Of a stretch of 64,000 nucleotides of DNA, positions 1 through 7,959 are shown one piece after another (the first letter of the stretch is position 1; every line of letters starts with the position of its first letter). Made by a program: the position numbers and the translations under genes. Origin of the DNA: an uncultured Acidobacteriaceae bacterium (lineage in GTDB: Bacteria > Acidobacteriota > Terriglobia > Terriglobales > Acidobacteriaceae). The stretch covers positions 108,386 to 172,385 of the forward strand of contig CAIMKZ010000017.1 in the NCBI GenBank assembly GCA_903842065.1, read 5' to 3'. The notes beneath the pieces are model-generated. The model searched no databases, had not been told where the DNA came from, and was given only the letters and a program-made list of their open reading frames with translations.

Positions 1-28
1 CAAGAACCTATTTGACCGGAGACCCCGT

Positions 29-652
29 ATGTCGTTAGGCAAAGCCATGATCCACGCCCGCAAGCAGAAGGCCATCGTCCGCGCCGCCGCGCAGCTTACG
101 CAGGAACACGCGGTCGTTCATCACCCGAGCGTTCATATCCTCCAGATGCCGGTGCTGGTGCTCAATGCATCCTACGAGCCCATCAACATCTGCGGAGCGC
201 GCCGCGCACTGGTTCTGGTGCTCAAGGGCATCGCCCGCACCGAGGAGGAGCACGGCCTCAACCTTCGCGCCCAGCGCAGCTTCATCGCCATGCCTTCGGT
301 CATCCGCCTGCTGGAATATCGCCGCATACCCCACCAGACCCGCGCCCTCTCCCGCAAGAACATCCTGCTGCGCGATCGCAACACCTGCCAGTACTGCGGA
401 GACATCTTCCAGTCCAACGAGCTGACGCTCGACCACGTCATCCCGCGCTCCCGGGGCGGTAACAGCAGCTGGGACAACCTCGTAGCCTGCTGCCATCCCT
501 GCAATCGCCGCAAAGGCAACCGCCTGCTCGACGAGATCGACGACATGATCCTGCTGCGTGAGCCAAAGTCGTTCTCGCTCCACACCAGCCGTCAGATCAT
601 GCGCATGTTAGGCCACGGCGACGACCGCTGGCGCAAGTATCTGTTTTATTAG
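29..652 (+). CDS. HNH endonuclease family protein
   Basis: A 207-residue protein with an HNH nuclease domain in its C-terminal half. Two CxxC knuckles (CQYCGD near residue 114, CCHPCNRRK near 152) flank the [11 protein letters not shown] core, whose DH and downstream N-W-DN-L residues form the metal-binding beta-beta-alpha fold. The N-terminal half ([12 protein letters not shown]) is typical of the stand-alone HNH proteins widespread in Acidobacteria, Bacteroidetes and cyanobacteria; their cellular role is not established. ATG 29 follows a GGAG at 18-21; ATG 47 is an alternative start. No partner gene for restriction or homing is visible, so it is probably a housekeeping-type HNH protein. The family call is firm; the substrate is unknown. 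Confidence 0.9.
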   Translation: MSLGKAMIHARKQKAIVRAAAQLTQEHAVVHHPSVHILQMPVLVLNASYEPINICGARRALVLVLKGIARTEEEHGLNLRAQRSFIAMPSVIRLLEYRRIPHQTRALSRKNILLRDRNTCQYCGDIFQSNELTLDHVIPRSRGGNSSWDNLVACCHPCNRRKGNRLLDEIDDMILLREPKSFSLHTSRQIMRMLGHGDDRWRKYLFY

Positions 653-851
653 CTCCTGACCTTGTAACTTCGTACCTTTTCCCATCCGCCACACGGCAGA
701 TCTTGCGGCTGCGCGCCCGCGCACGCCCCTGCGAGCTATTCAGACCAGCATTCCGCATTCGCATCGTTCCATACTTGTGCTCTGCATCGGGCGTGGAAGC
801 CTCCTGAAAGAGAGTCTTACCTTGCCGCAGACGATTCAGAGGAGATATTCC

Positions 852-1034
852 ATGATGAAACCGAGCACGAACGATCGCGCAAAAGGCACGTTGCACGTGG
901 TAAAAGGCGCAATCAAGCAGAAGGCCGGCGAGCTTACCAACAACCCCAAACTCACTGCCGAGGGCAAGGCTGAGAAGTGTGTCGGAAAAGTGCAGAACTG
1001 TATCGGCAAGATCGAGAAATCCGCAGGAGTGTAA
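852..1034 (+). CDS. CsbD-like stress protein
   Basis: A 60-residue protein of the CsbD family. It has the pattern NDRAKGTLHVVKGAIKQKAG, then LTAEGKAEKCVGKVQNCIGK, in which short helical Lys/Gly repeats recur. CsbD-like proteins are small, abundant, stress-induced proteins of unknown biochemical function (sigma-B regulated in Bacillus). The ATG at 852 (with a second at 855) is preceded by GAGGAGA at 839-845, so the longer upstream reading frame is not used. It lies 4 bases before the next gene, forming a probable two-gene stress operon. The family usually has few cysteines; the two here are a minor oddity. Confidence 0.85.
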   Translation: MMKPSTNDRAKGTLHVVKGAIKQKAGELTNNPKLTAEGKAEKCVGKVQNCIGKIEKSAGV

Positions 1035-1038
1035 GTGT

Positions 1039-1380
1039 ATGAACATCGAAATCGAAATCGAAGGCGCGAAAGGTCAAGAGAAAATGACGCAGTCGGTATT
1101 GGAACAAGTAAGCGAAAAAGTTGCGGAGACCGCGCACGAGGCTTCTCGCGCCGCATCTGCCGTTAAGGACGGGATCGAGGATGGTGTAATAGCCGCGCGG
1201 CGTGCCGCAAGGAAAGCCGGCTATGCGGCAACCGAGCTTCTCGATAACACGAAGTGCAATGTAAGACGGCATCCGATTGAAACCGTCCTGGCGACTTTCG
1301 TTGCAGGCATTGCAGCCGGAGCGCTGATCGGCCGGATGTGGAAGCGTAAGCCATGTGCCGGAGTCAGAGACTCTGCGTAG
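1039..1380 (+). CDS. DUF883/YqjD-ElaB-like membrane-anchored stress protein
   Basis: A 113-residue protein with an amphipathic Ala/Glu/Lys-rich N-terminal helix region and a C-terminal membrane anchor preceded by a basic stretch. The RRHPIETVLATFVAGIAAGA segment followed by LIGRMWKRK resembles the C-terminus of E. coli YqjD/ElaB, inner-membrane proteins that associate with stationary-phase ribosomes. Start ATG 1039 has a GGAG about 10 bases upstream, inside the end of the CsbD gene. Co-location with CsbD supports a general or osmotic stress role. Homology rests on topology and motif, so the exact family (DUF883 or YtxH-like) is uncertain. Confidence 0.7.
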   Translation: MNIEIEIEGAKGQEKMTQSVLEQVSEKVAETAHEASRAASAVKDGIEDGVIAARRAARKAGYAATELLDNTKCNVRRHPIETVLATFVAGIAAGALIGRMWKRKPCAGVRDSA

Positions 1381-1445
1381 GGGTTGTCTTCCACAGATTT
1401 TTGTCGTGAATAGCCGTGTGGTCACAATCTCAATCGCAATCAGGA

Positions 1446-1484
1446 TTGGGTGCCCAGGTCTGCCTATTCAGACCTGGGAGGCCG
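1446..1484. repeat. Palindromic intergenic repeat, family A, copy 1
   Basis: CCCAGGTCTG at 1453-1462 and CAGACCTGGG at 1469-1478 form a perfect 10-bp inverted repeat, preceded by TGGGTG. The same layout recurs at 23421, 24825 and 42713. It sits in the 250-base gap after the DUF883-like gene; nothing else is recognisable in that gap. Confidence 0.85.
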
Positions 1485-1634
1485 CCGGCCTTACCTTGCC
1501 TCACTCGGCTTCATTACAAACGGTCAGCGCGCGCCAGTCAGCGGCTTCTCCAAACCTTCCGCTAGATCCTGCGTCTAAACTCCATCACCGGCTTCCGAGC
1601 GCGCACCGAAGCCACATAGGAGAACCCAGGAATT

Positions 1635-2411
1635 ATGAAGTCACGCACAGCATATGCGCTCATCGCCGCACTGCTTTCGAGCGCTGTTGTAATGGCACAG
1701 CAGACGGCCGCAACACCGCCGCAGCAACAGACCGGCGCCGCCGCGTCCACGTCTACTGCCACCACACCTTCAGCCACCACGTCGCGGCACGCTAACCGGA
1801 GAGCTGAGAATCAGCGCGCGTCGAAGCAGCGCAACTCCAGACAGCGTACCCCGAAGCAGAACACCGCCGACCCCAACAAGCAGACCGAAAACCTCTCAAA
1901 GAAGCTCGATCTCTCCGCCGATCAGCAGAAGCAGATCGAGCCTATCCTCGCCGAGCGGGACAAGAAGATCGCCGATGTACGCGCCAACACCGCGCTCGCC
2001 AGTAGTGACCGCAACCTCCAGCTCCGCGCTATCCGGCTGGACGCGCAGATCAAAATCAACGCCCTGCTCACCGACGCCCAGAAGCAGAAGAGCACAATAC
2101 CGGCTTCGGAAACTAAGACCAGGACGCCAGATCCCGCTAAGCAGCTTCAGGACATTGCGAACAAGTACGCGCTCAGCGCCGATCAGCAGAAGCAGATCGA
2201 GCCTATCCTCGTCGAGCGGGATAAGAAAATCGCCGACTTACGCGCCAACACCTCGCTCGCCAAGAGCGACCGCAATCAGCAACTGCGCACCATCCGGCAG
2301 GACGCGAAGACCCGGATCAATGCCTTGCTGACCGACGACCAAAAGCAAAAGCAGAAAGACAGCAAGACCAGGCCCGGCAAGAGCAGAAAGCACCACGCCC
2401 GGCGAACCTAA
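1635..2411 (+). CDS. Exported protein with two tandem Spy/CpxP-like helical repeats
   Basis: A 258-residue protein with an N-terminal signal peptide (MKSRTAYALIAALLSSAVVMAQ) and a Thr/Ala/Gln-rich linker, then two homologous units of about 65 residues. Each contains LSADQQKQIEPIL, ERDKKIAD and NALLTD. This resembles the LTxxQ helices of Spy/CpxP periplasmic chaperones, but the assignment is by pattern only. The duplication is visible in the DNA (about 1900-2092 against 2158-2350). The tail is Lys/Arg-rich. Start ATG 1635 has an AGGA about 7 bases upstream. It appears monocistronic. A role in periplasmic folding or envelope stress is an inference. Confidence 0.75.
   Translation: MKSRTAYALIAALLSSAVVMAQQTAATPPQQQTGAAASTSTATTPSATTSRHANRRAENQRASKQRNSRQRTPKQNTADPNKQTENLSKKLDLSADQQKQIEPILAERDKKIADVRANTALASSDRNLQLRAIRLDAQIKINALLTDAQKQKSTIPASETKTRTPDPAKQLQDIANKYALSADQQKQIEPILVERDKKIADLRANTSLAKSDRNQQLRTIRQDAKTRINALLTDDQKQKQKDSKTRPGKSRKHHARRT
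1900..2350 (+). repeat. Internal tandem duplication within the exported Spy-like gene
   Basis: Two units of about 190 bp (roughly 1900-2092 and 2158-2350) are highly similar. The segment GCCGATCAGCAGAAGCAGAT is identical in both, and each unit continues with the same ERDKKIAD-coding stretch. They are separated by a short diverged linker. Confidence 0.85.
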
Positions 2412-2482
2412 GCTTTCTCGCTGACTCGCGCCGGGCTTGAGAGATCGGGCCCGGCGTATCTGTCTTAGGCAGCAGACCGCCG

Positions 2483-3244
2483 TTACTCCAGCTCGAGCCG
2501 CACGACGTGATCAGCCTGCCGCTTCCAGACCGCGGTCGCATTCGACTCAGCAGGAATTCCCGTTAGCCCCGCGCGGATCACAAGCCACGCCGTCTTCAAC
2601 AGAATTTTCCCATCGAAAACAAGCGAAGATTCGCGAAGGTATTCCAGGTCGAATTCGAGCTTCCGCTCCGGCGCGAGCGAGCTGCATCCGTTCACCTGCG
2701 CGAGACCTGTGATTCCCGGCCTGACAGCGAGCCGCGACCGATATCCCGGCAACTGTTTACTGAAGAGGGACACAAAGTGCGGCCGCTCGGGCCTTGGCCC
2801 CACCAGGCTCATCTCCCCGGCCAGCACGTTCACCAGTTGCGGCAGTTCGTCGATGTGCGTCAGCCGCAGCCAGCGGCCCACGCGCGTCACCCGTGGATCG
2901 TCTTCTCTCGAAAGTACCGGGCCGGTCTTCTGTTCGGCGTCCATCACCATGGTGCGCAGCTTCAGAATCCCGAACTCGCGCCCATTCTTGCCCACGCGCA
3001 CCTGCTGAAAGACCACAGGCCCCCGCGACGTGATCCACACCAGCAGTATGGCGACAGTAAGCACAGGCGCGCCCGCCGCAAGCAGCAGCAGGGCTCCCAC
3101 AACATCGATACATCGCTTCGGGAATAGTTGGAAGGCAGCCGTGGATTGAAGCTGCATCTTGCCGCGCACAGTTGACCGAAGACGCGCGCAGAACCGCGCG
3201 ATCCTGGCGGAGGGATTTCGAAAAATGACAGCGCTTGAGCTCAC
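2483..3244 (-). CDS. Bacterial sugar transferase (undecaprenyl-phosphate glycosyl-1-phosphate transferase)
   Basis: A 253-residue protein of the WcaJ/WbaP-type initiating glycosyltransferase family, short form. It transfers a sugar-1-phosphate to undecaprenyl phosphate at the inner membrane. One hydrophobic segment (KRCIDVVGALLLLAAG onward, near residues 43-65) precedes the catalytic domain. The domain has GPVVFQQVRVGKNG, FGILKLRTM, the DELPQLVNVL-MSLVGPRPE block and the YRSRLAVRPGITGLAQVNG block. GTG 3244 is chosen because AGGAG lies 8 bases upstream; the internal ATG at 3157 lacks a comparable site. No polysaccharide cluster surrounds it, so the glycan is unknown. Confidence 0.92.
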   Translation of the reverse strand: MSSSAVIFRNPSARIARFCARLRSTVRGKMQLQSTAAFQLFPKRCIDVVGALLLLAAGAPVLTVAILLVWITSRGPVVFQQVRVGKNGREFGILKLRTMVMDAEQKTGPVLSREDDPRVTRVGRWLRLTHIDELPQLVNVLAGEMSLVGPRPERPHFVSLFSKQLPGYRSRLAVRPGITGLAQVNGCSSLAPERKLEFDLEYLRESSLVFDGKILLKTAWLVIRAGLTGIPAESNATAVWKRQADHVVRLELE

Positions 3245-3465
3245 GCGTTCAGCTCCTGAAACGCGCAGCTGGGAAAAGGAAAGTGGTTCTGAGAGCGATT
3301 ATATGCCGGATTTGTTCTTTGCGCCGTCCTGGAGGGCCGGAGTTCCGCCGTCGGCTGCGGTCGGATCTCGGGGCAAGGGGTAATCTTTTGGTCGCTCCGG
3401 GGCGGAGAATCTTCTCTCGCGCCCCGGAGTGTTTGTCTTCCGGCAGGTCCCGGCAGTTCGGTTGT

Positions 3466-3963
3466 CTACTTTGCGATGATCAACAGACCCGCCGTCAGAA
3501 GCTGATCCGTAAGCCGGTCCAGCGCCTTGCCCAGCCTCGATGAGACGGTGCGAACGCACATGCCCATCATCCCCGCCGTCTCTGACTGCGTGTACTCCTG
3601 CAGCACGATTCGGCTGATCAGCTCCTTGTCCATCCAGTCGAGCCGCTCGAGGCAGGCTTCGATGTCCAGCACGAAGATGATCGCGTCTTCGAAGCTCTTG
3701 ATCGGCCGGCTCGATGCCCATCCCCGGCTAACCGGATTGCTGAGCACCGATGGCGCCCGGCCCACCTGTGTCGAAGCATAGAGGTACCGCCGAAGCATTG
3801 CCTCCGTGTGTCTCCTGTAAAACGCAAGCCCCGCTTCCGGTTCGTTCAGCAGGACCGCTTTTACTCTCTCCCGCGCCTTTCTCGCGGGATGTTGCCTTTC
3901 AATCCGCCAAACCGTCTCCGACAGTCCAGCTCCCCACATTGGCATCTGGACGGCGGCGCTCAT
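3466..3963 (-). CDS. Sigma-70 region 4-like HTH protein
   Basis: A 165-residue protein whose C-terminal third reads as a sigma-70 region 4 helix-turn-helix (YTQSETAGMMGMCVRTVSSR, then LGKALDRL). A helical N-terminal part follows no recognisable region 2 pattern. It therefore resembles the truncated, region-4-only regulators found in acidobacteria rather than a full sigma factor. Its ATG overlaps the stop of the upstream zinc-ribbon gene (ATGA at 3960-3963), indicating translational coupling. It may act as a DNA-binding regulator or RNA polymerase modulator; that is inference. Confidence 0.7.
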   Translation of the reverse strand: MSAAVQMPMWGAGLSETVWRIERQHPARKARERVKAVLLNEPEAGLAFYRRHTEAMLRRYLYASTQVGRAPSVLSNPVSRGWASSRPIKSFEDAIIFVLDIEACLERLDWMDKELISRIVLQEYTQSETAGMMGMCVRTVSSRLGKALDRLTDQLLTAGLLIIAK

Positions 3964-4169
3964 GCGTCACCTCCCGAGGCTTCTGCTACGCCCCATATCC
4001 TGGCCACCTCTCGCCGGACCGGCCTGCCTCGCCGCTTCCGGCTTTGAGGCGTCGGAAAGTCCCTCAGCCTGGTTCTGCACTCACGGCAATATACATTGCC
4101 TTCACCCTGGCAGCGGTACCAAAAGCAACCGCAGCTCTCGCATATTTTTAATTGCACGCGCACTTCCAC
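3960..4169 (-). CDS. Small zinc-ribbon-like protein, coupled to the sigma-like gene
   Basis: A 69-residue protein with two CxxC pairs (CESCG near residue 10, CRECRTRL near 28) that could bind one zinc, followed by a basic Arg-rich tail (QSRKRRGRPVRREVARIWG). The start is a GTG at 4169 with GGAG 8 bases upstream. Its stop overlaps the start of the next gene by the ATGA arrangement. A nucleic-acid-binding or protein-interaction role with the coupled sigma-region-4 protein is plausible but not shown. Confidence 0.6.
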   Translation of the reverse strand: MEVRVQLKICESCGCFWYRCQGEGNVYCRECRTRLRDFPTPQSRKRRGRPVRREVARIWGVAEASGGDA

Positions 4170-4393
4170 GACTCGTTCTCCATATTCTCCCCTTGCCTGT
4201 CGATGCCTCCTGTTTGCATCCCAGGGTCCGGGGGATCCGGAAACGGCAACTCAGATTTCCCGCCTGATGGGGGATTGCCGTCCGGTTTGTTGTTCTGTGT
4301 GTCATGACCTTCGTGCGCAGATTCTGGAATAACGTACCAGCCAAAGCAGCCGCGTCCTCCTAAATGGACTCGGCTCCGTGGGTTGGCAACCAC
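4148..4393 (-). CDS. Possible small Pro/Gly-rich ORF overlapping the zinc-ribbon gene
   Basis: An 81-codon frame (GTG start) rich in Pro, Gly and Asn. It ends MENESWKCACN and overlaps the start of the zinc-ribbon gene by 22 bases. A shorter version could begin at the ATG at about 4180, where an AAGGGGAG sits only 3 bases upstream. Composition is not clearly protein-like in the first 30 codons. It may be a translational leader for the downstream pair or may be spurious. The rest of the gap up to 4590 shows nothing recognisable. Confidence 0.25.
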   Translation of the reverse strand: MVANPRSRVHLGGRGCFGWYVIPESAHEGHDTQNNKPDGNPPSGGKSELPFPDPPDPGMQTGGIDRQGENMENESWKCACN

Positions 4394-4592
4394 GTCTCAG
4401 GGCCGATCAGAACCTGATTCCCGCCATTTGCGGGTTTTCAGCCTGAAATGCACAACCATGAAGGGGTTACCAAATAATTCCCACAAGCCGTACGTGATGA
4501 AGTAAACCCAATCTAGAGTTATGGTTCTTTTAGGTCAATGGAACTGTGGACTATTCTGCTGTTCCGCGGTACGACCGCTGTCGAATGGCGTA

Positions 4593-4648
4593 ATTTGCTG
4601 GCTATTTGTCTCAATTTGCTTTTCTCTGGGAACTACGAAAGCATTTGC
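4593..4648. promoter_or_regulatory. Phased ATTTG repeats upstream of the XRE regulator (candidate operators)
   Basis: ATTTG occurs on the plus strand at 4593, 4604, 4614 and 4643. The spacings are close to whole helical turns (11, 10 and 29 bp), and three copies extend to ATTTGCT. They lie 12-67 bases upstream of the HTH gene start, a typical place for autoregulatory operators. The function is inferred from spacing only. Confidence 0.35.
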
Positions 4649-4659
4649 TGTCATAGCCG

Positions 4660-5382
4660 GTGGCGAATGATCCACAGATGAACTTTACCCAAATGCACGA
4701 GCGGCTCCGCATGGAAGTGATGCGGAGGATTCAGCGCGGGTCGCTCAGTGTATCCCTGCTCGCTCGCCAATCCGGCTTTGCACAGGCCCATATTTCGAAC
4801 TTTATCCACGGCCGACGCCAGCTTTCGCTTGAGGCCATGGACCGGATTCTGGCCGCCCAGCACCTTACCGCGGCCGACTTGCTGCCGCCGGCCCGGGCCG
4901 CCATAACTTCTTCCACCGATCCAGGCCGTGACTCCGTCCCGGTCGTCTCCCATGCGGTTGCGCTCTTTGAGCCGGTGGTCCGGCCCTCGGCCGTCCAGTC
5001 TATGCTGCACCTGCCCGCTGGCGCTCTCGATACCATCCGTGCCCGCACCTCACAGAACCGCCGGGCCTGGCAGCGATTCGTCGCCGTGCGCATCCCTTCG
5101 GCCGACGCGCTGGCTATGGACCCGCTGGTGCTCCCTGACGCCATCGCCCTCATCGACCGGCACTACAACTCGCTGCTCCCCTACCGGCCCAACCGGCCCA
5201 CCCTCTACGCCGTCCGCCATGGCGCGCACCTCATCCTGCGCTACGTGGACTTTCTAACCAACCGCCTGGTTCTGCGCCCGCTGAGCATAGCCTTCCCCGT
5301 GGACCTGGTCGAGATCGCCCCAGGCGAATCCCCCTCAGACCTGGTCGCAGGCCGCGTCGCGCTCATCCTCAACGAACTTTAG
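4660..5382 (+). CDS. XRE-family HTH transcriptional regulator with conserved C-terminal domain
   Basis: A 240-residue protein with an N-terminal Cro/C1-type helix-turn-helix (SVSLLARQSGFAQAHISNFI and the following HGRRQLSLEAMDRIL, near residues 27-62). A linker and a C-terminal domain of about 100 residues (VRIPSADALAMDPLVLPDAI through to LNEL) follow. The C-terminal part has the beta-rich layout of LexA/S24-type sensor domains, but no catalytic Ser/Lys dyad is apparent, so cleavage is not implied. The start is uncertain: GTG 4660 is the longest frame, ATG 4678 and ATG 4693 are alternatives, and none has a strong ribosome binding site. Repeats just upstream may be its own operators. Confidence 0.75.
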   Translation: MANDPQMNFTQMHERLRMEVMRRIQRGSLSVSLLARQSGFAQAHISNFIHGRRQLSLEAMDRILAAQHLTAADLLPPARAAITSSTDPGRDSVPVVSHAVALFEPVVRPSAVQSMLHLPAGALDTIRARTSQNRRAWQRFVAVRIPSADALAMDPLVLPDAIALIDRHYNSLLPYRPNRPTLYAVRHGAHLILRYVDFLTNRLVLRPLSIAFPVDLVEIAPGESPSDLVAGRVALILNEL

Positions 5383-5392
5383 GCAATACAAA

Positions 5393-5437
5393 AGCCGGCC
5401 GACCGCGCAGGTCATAGACCCGCAGGATCGGCCGGCT
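5393..5437. terminator. Bidirectional terminator between the XRE gene and the malic enzyme gene
   Basis: AGCCGGCCGA at 5393-5402 pairs perfectly with TCGGCCGGCT at 5428-5437. On the minus strand the stem is followed by TTTTGTATT, a good Rho-independent terminator for the malic enzyme gene. On the plus strand it follows the XRE stop by 10 bases. Confidence 0.75.
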
Positions 5438-5451
5438 GATTGTTGCTCGGG

Positions 5452-7176
5452 CTAGAAGAACGTACCCACCCGCTCATACGGATGGTAGATCGGCTCCCAG
5501 ACATAGTCGCCGATCAACTCGTCGATGTCCGCGCCGGGATCGATCGTGGCCAGCCCTTCATTGACCGCCTGATTCACAACCGCGTGGGCCACGGCGCGGC
5601 TGATCTCCCGCGACCGCGCCATCTTTGGCAGCAGCGACTTGGTCGGATCGGTGAGAGCGGGTGAGAGCGCGGCAAGCTGCTTGGCCGCGGCCATCAGCAT
5701 GCCGTCGGTGACCCGCTTCGCGTTCGAGATCAGGATTCCCAGCGCAAGGCCGGGGAAGATGTACGAGTTGTTGATCTGCGATATCTGGACCAGCCGCCCG
5801 TTGATCTCAACCGGCGCGGACGGACTTCCGGTTCCAACCAGCGCCCGGCCGGCGGTCCAGCGCAGCACATCGGCCGGAGCCGCTTCGCACTTCGACGTCG
5901 GGTTCGAGAGCGGGAAGATGATCGGCCGCTCGGAGCTGGCTGCCATCGCCCGCACCACATCCTCAGTGAAGGCTCCGGGCTGCGCGCTGGTTCCCACCAG
6001 CACCGTAATGCCGGCGTTCCGAATCGTCTCCAAAAGCGACGGCTGCCCGTTCTTCGACCAGTCCCAGCCGGCGATCTCTGCCTGGCTGTGCGCCAGCGGA
6101 ATCTGGCTTCCGCGCAGGCTCGGGTCGCCCTCGACGATAAGTCCGTTGCGATTGAACGCATAGATATGCGACCGCGCCTCTGCATCTGTGAGGCCCTGCT
6201 CGCGGAGCGCGGCGATCAGCATGGTTGCAATACCCACGCCGGCCGAGCCTGAGCCGAACATCGCGATACGCTGTTCGCTGAGCGGCTTGCCGGTGGCGTT
6301 CACCGCCGCCAGCAGCGTTCCGGTGGTAACTGCCGCCGTGCCCTGCACGTCGTCGTTGAAGGTGCACAGCTGGTCGCGGTAGCGGTCCAGCAGGCGCAGC
6401 GCGTTCTCGCCGGCAAAGTCCTCCCACTGCAACAGGATGTTCGGCCAGCGCCGCTTGACGGCCGTCACGAACGCATCGATGAAGTCGTCGTACTCCTGCC
6501 CGCGGATGCGCTTGTGCTGGCAGCCAATATAAATCGGATCGTGAAGCAACGCCTCGTTGTCCGTGCCCACGTCGAGCAGAATCGGAAGGCACTGCTCCGG
6601 CGGAACTCCGCCCAGTGCCGTATACAGCGCCAGCTTGCCGATCGGGATTCCCATGCCGCCGGCGCCCTGGTCGCCAAGGCCCAGAATCCGCTCGCCGTCG
6701 CTCACCACAATGGCGCGAACCTTGTCGAAGCGCGAATCGGCCAGAATGCTGTCGATGATGTGCCGGTTCTTGTAGCTGATGAAAAGCCCGCGCGGCTTGC
6801 GTAGGATCTCCGAATAGCGCTGGCAGCCCTCGCCTACCGCCGGTGTGTAGACGACCGGAAGCAGCTCCTCGATGTTGTGCGCGATCAGCGAGTAGAACAA
6901 GACCTCGTCGTTGTCCTGAAGTCCGCGCATTACGGCGTACTTGCCAAAGGCCGTCGTCTCCCGGTCCAGCGCCTTCATGCGGCGGGTGCGCTGCTCTTCG
7001 AGCGTGCCGATCACCGGAGGCAGGAATCCGTGCAGGCCGAAGACGGTGCGCTCTTCCTCGGTAAATGCTGTGCCCTTGTTGAGACGTGCGTTGAGCAGAA
7101 GGTCCAGCCCGGCCAGATGGGTATGAACGATAATCTTGCGCTTGGATGACTTATGAGATACAGACTGATGCGTCAC
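5452..7176 (-). CDS. NAD-dependent malic enzyme
   Basis: A 574-residue malic enzyme of the large MaeA/SfcA type. It oxidatively decarboxylates malate to pyruvate with a divalent metal and NAD(P). Visible motifs are the catalytic Tyr in VVYTPAVGEGC (residue 110), the GIPIGKLALY lysine, metal ligands in EDFAGENA and FNDDVQGTA, and the nucleotide-binding FGSGSAGVGIA. The GTG at 7176 is preferred over the longest frame (7284) because GAGG lies about 5 bases upstream and the extra 36 residues are not family-like. It is transcribed alone and ends at a strong terminator. Cofactor preference (NAD or NADP) cannot be settled from sequence alone. Confidence 0.93.
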   Translation of the reverse strand: MTHQSVSHKSSKRKIIVHTHLAGLDLLLNARLNKGTAFTEEERTVFGLHGFLPPVIGTLEEQRTRRMKALDRETTAFGKYAVMRGLQDNDEVLFYSLIAHNIEELLPVVYTPAVGEGCQRYSEILRKPRGLFISYKNRHIIDSILADSRFDKVRAIVVSDGERILGLGDQGAGGMGIPIGKLALYTALGGVPPEQCLPILLDVGTDNEALLHDPIYIGCQHKRIRGQEYDDFIDAFVTAVKRRWPNILLQWEDFAGENALRLLDRYRDQLCTFNDDVQGTAAVTTGTLLAAVNATGKPLSEQRIAMFGSGSAGVGIATMLIAALREQGLTDAEARSHIYAFNRNGLIVEGDPSLRGSQIPLAHSQAEIAGWDWSKNGQPSLLETIRNAGITVLVGTSAQPGAFTEDVVRAMAASSERPIIFPLSNPTSKCEAAPADVLRWTAGRALVGTGSPSAPVEINGRLVQISQINNSYIFPGLALGILISNAKRVTDGMLMAAAKQLAALSPALTDPTKSLLPKMARSREISRAVAHAVVNQAVNEGLATIDPGADIDELIGDYVWEPIYHPYERVGTFF

Positions 7177-7351
7177 TAATGCCTCGCCGCCGGGTATAAT
7201 TCCGGGAAAATCTCCCGAGCAGTCATATCCTAGTGCGGCGATGGGACACTGGGATGCGGCCTGTATCACAGGTCTCGTGCCCAAACAAACCCCGGCCTGT
7301 GCCCTGCGTCACTACTGGAAATCTAATCCCCGGCCGCGACCCACTAATCCC

Positions 7352-7828
7352 TTATTTTGGTTCCTTGTCCCACTCCTTGAGCACCGCCAGAACCTCCTCG
7401 GCGTGGCCCTCAGGCTTCACCTTCGGGAAGATGTGGATCAGCGTCCGGTCCGGCCCGATTAGAAACGTCGTCCGCTCGATCCCGATGACCTTTTTGCCAT
7501 ACATATTCTTTTCCTTGAGCACGCCGAACTGGTTGCACACTTTCTCGTCGGCGTCGGCCAGTAGCGTGTACGGCAGATCGTACTTGGCCTTGAAGTTAGC
7601 CTGCGCCTTCACCGTATCTCGAGAGATGCCCAGTACCACCGTGCCCGAAGTCTGCAACTTCTTGAAAGCATCTCGGAAGCCGCATGCCTCAACCGTGCAC
7701 CCCGGCGTATTGGCCCTGGGATAAAAGAACAGCACCACTGGCTGGCCGGCATAGTCTGACAGCTTCACCGTCTTGCCCTCGTCCGTCTGAACGGTAAAAT
7801 CCGCAACCTTCTTGTTCACTTCGATCAT
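7352..7828 (-). CDS. bcp: Thioredoxin-dependent peroxiredoxin (Bcp/PrxQ)
   Basis: A 158-residue peroxiredoxin of the Bcp/PrxQ class, which reduces hydrogen peroxide and organic hydroperoxides using thioredoxin. The active site PRANTPGCTVEACGFRD holds the peroxidatic Cys in TPGC and the resolving Cys five residues later, as in E. coli Bcp. The start at 7828 has GAGG 7 bases upstream; the longer frame up to 7966 adds non-homologous residues and runs into the divergent RNase J leader. It is a cytosolic antioxidant, monocistronic here. Confidence 0.93.
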   Translation of the reverse strand: MIEVNKKVADFTVQTDEGKTVKLSDYAGQPVVLFFYPRANTPGCTVEACGFRDAFKKLQTSGTVVLGISRDTVKAQANFKAKYDLPYTLLADADEKVCNQFGVLKEKNMYGKKVIGIERTTFLIGPDRTLIHIFPKVKPEGHAEEVLAVLKEWDKEPK

Positions 7829-7959
7829 GATTTGACCTCGTAGATTCGATGCTGCCGCGCCCACGGCAGTTGCGAACTTTTCAGCAACGGCAACCCGGAA
7901 ATCGCTTCCAGCCGTGAAATACCGATCTGGCCTGAGTGGTAGCATCAGAACTGAATAGA

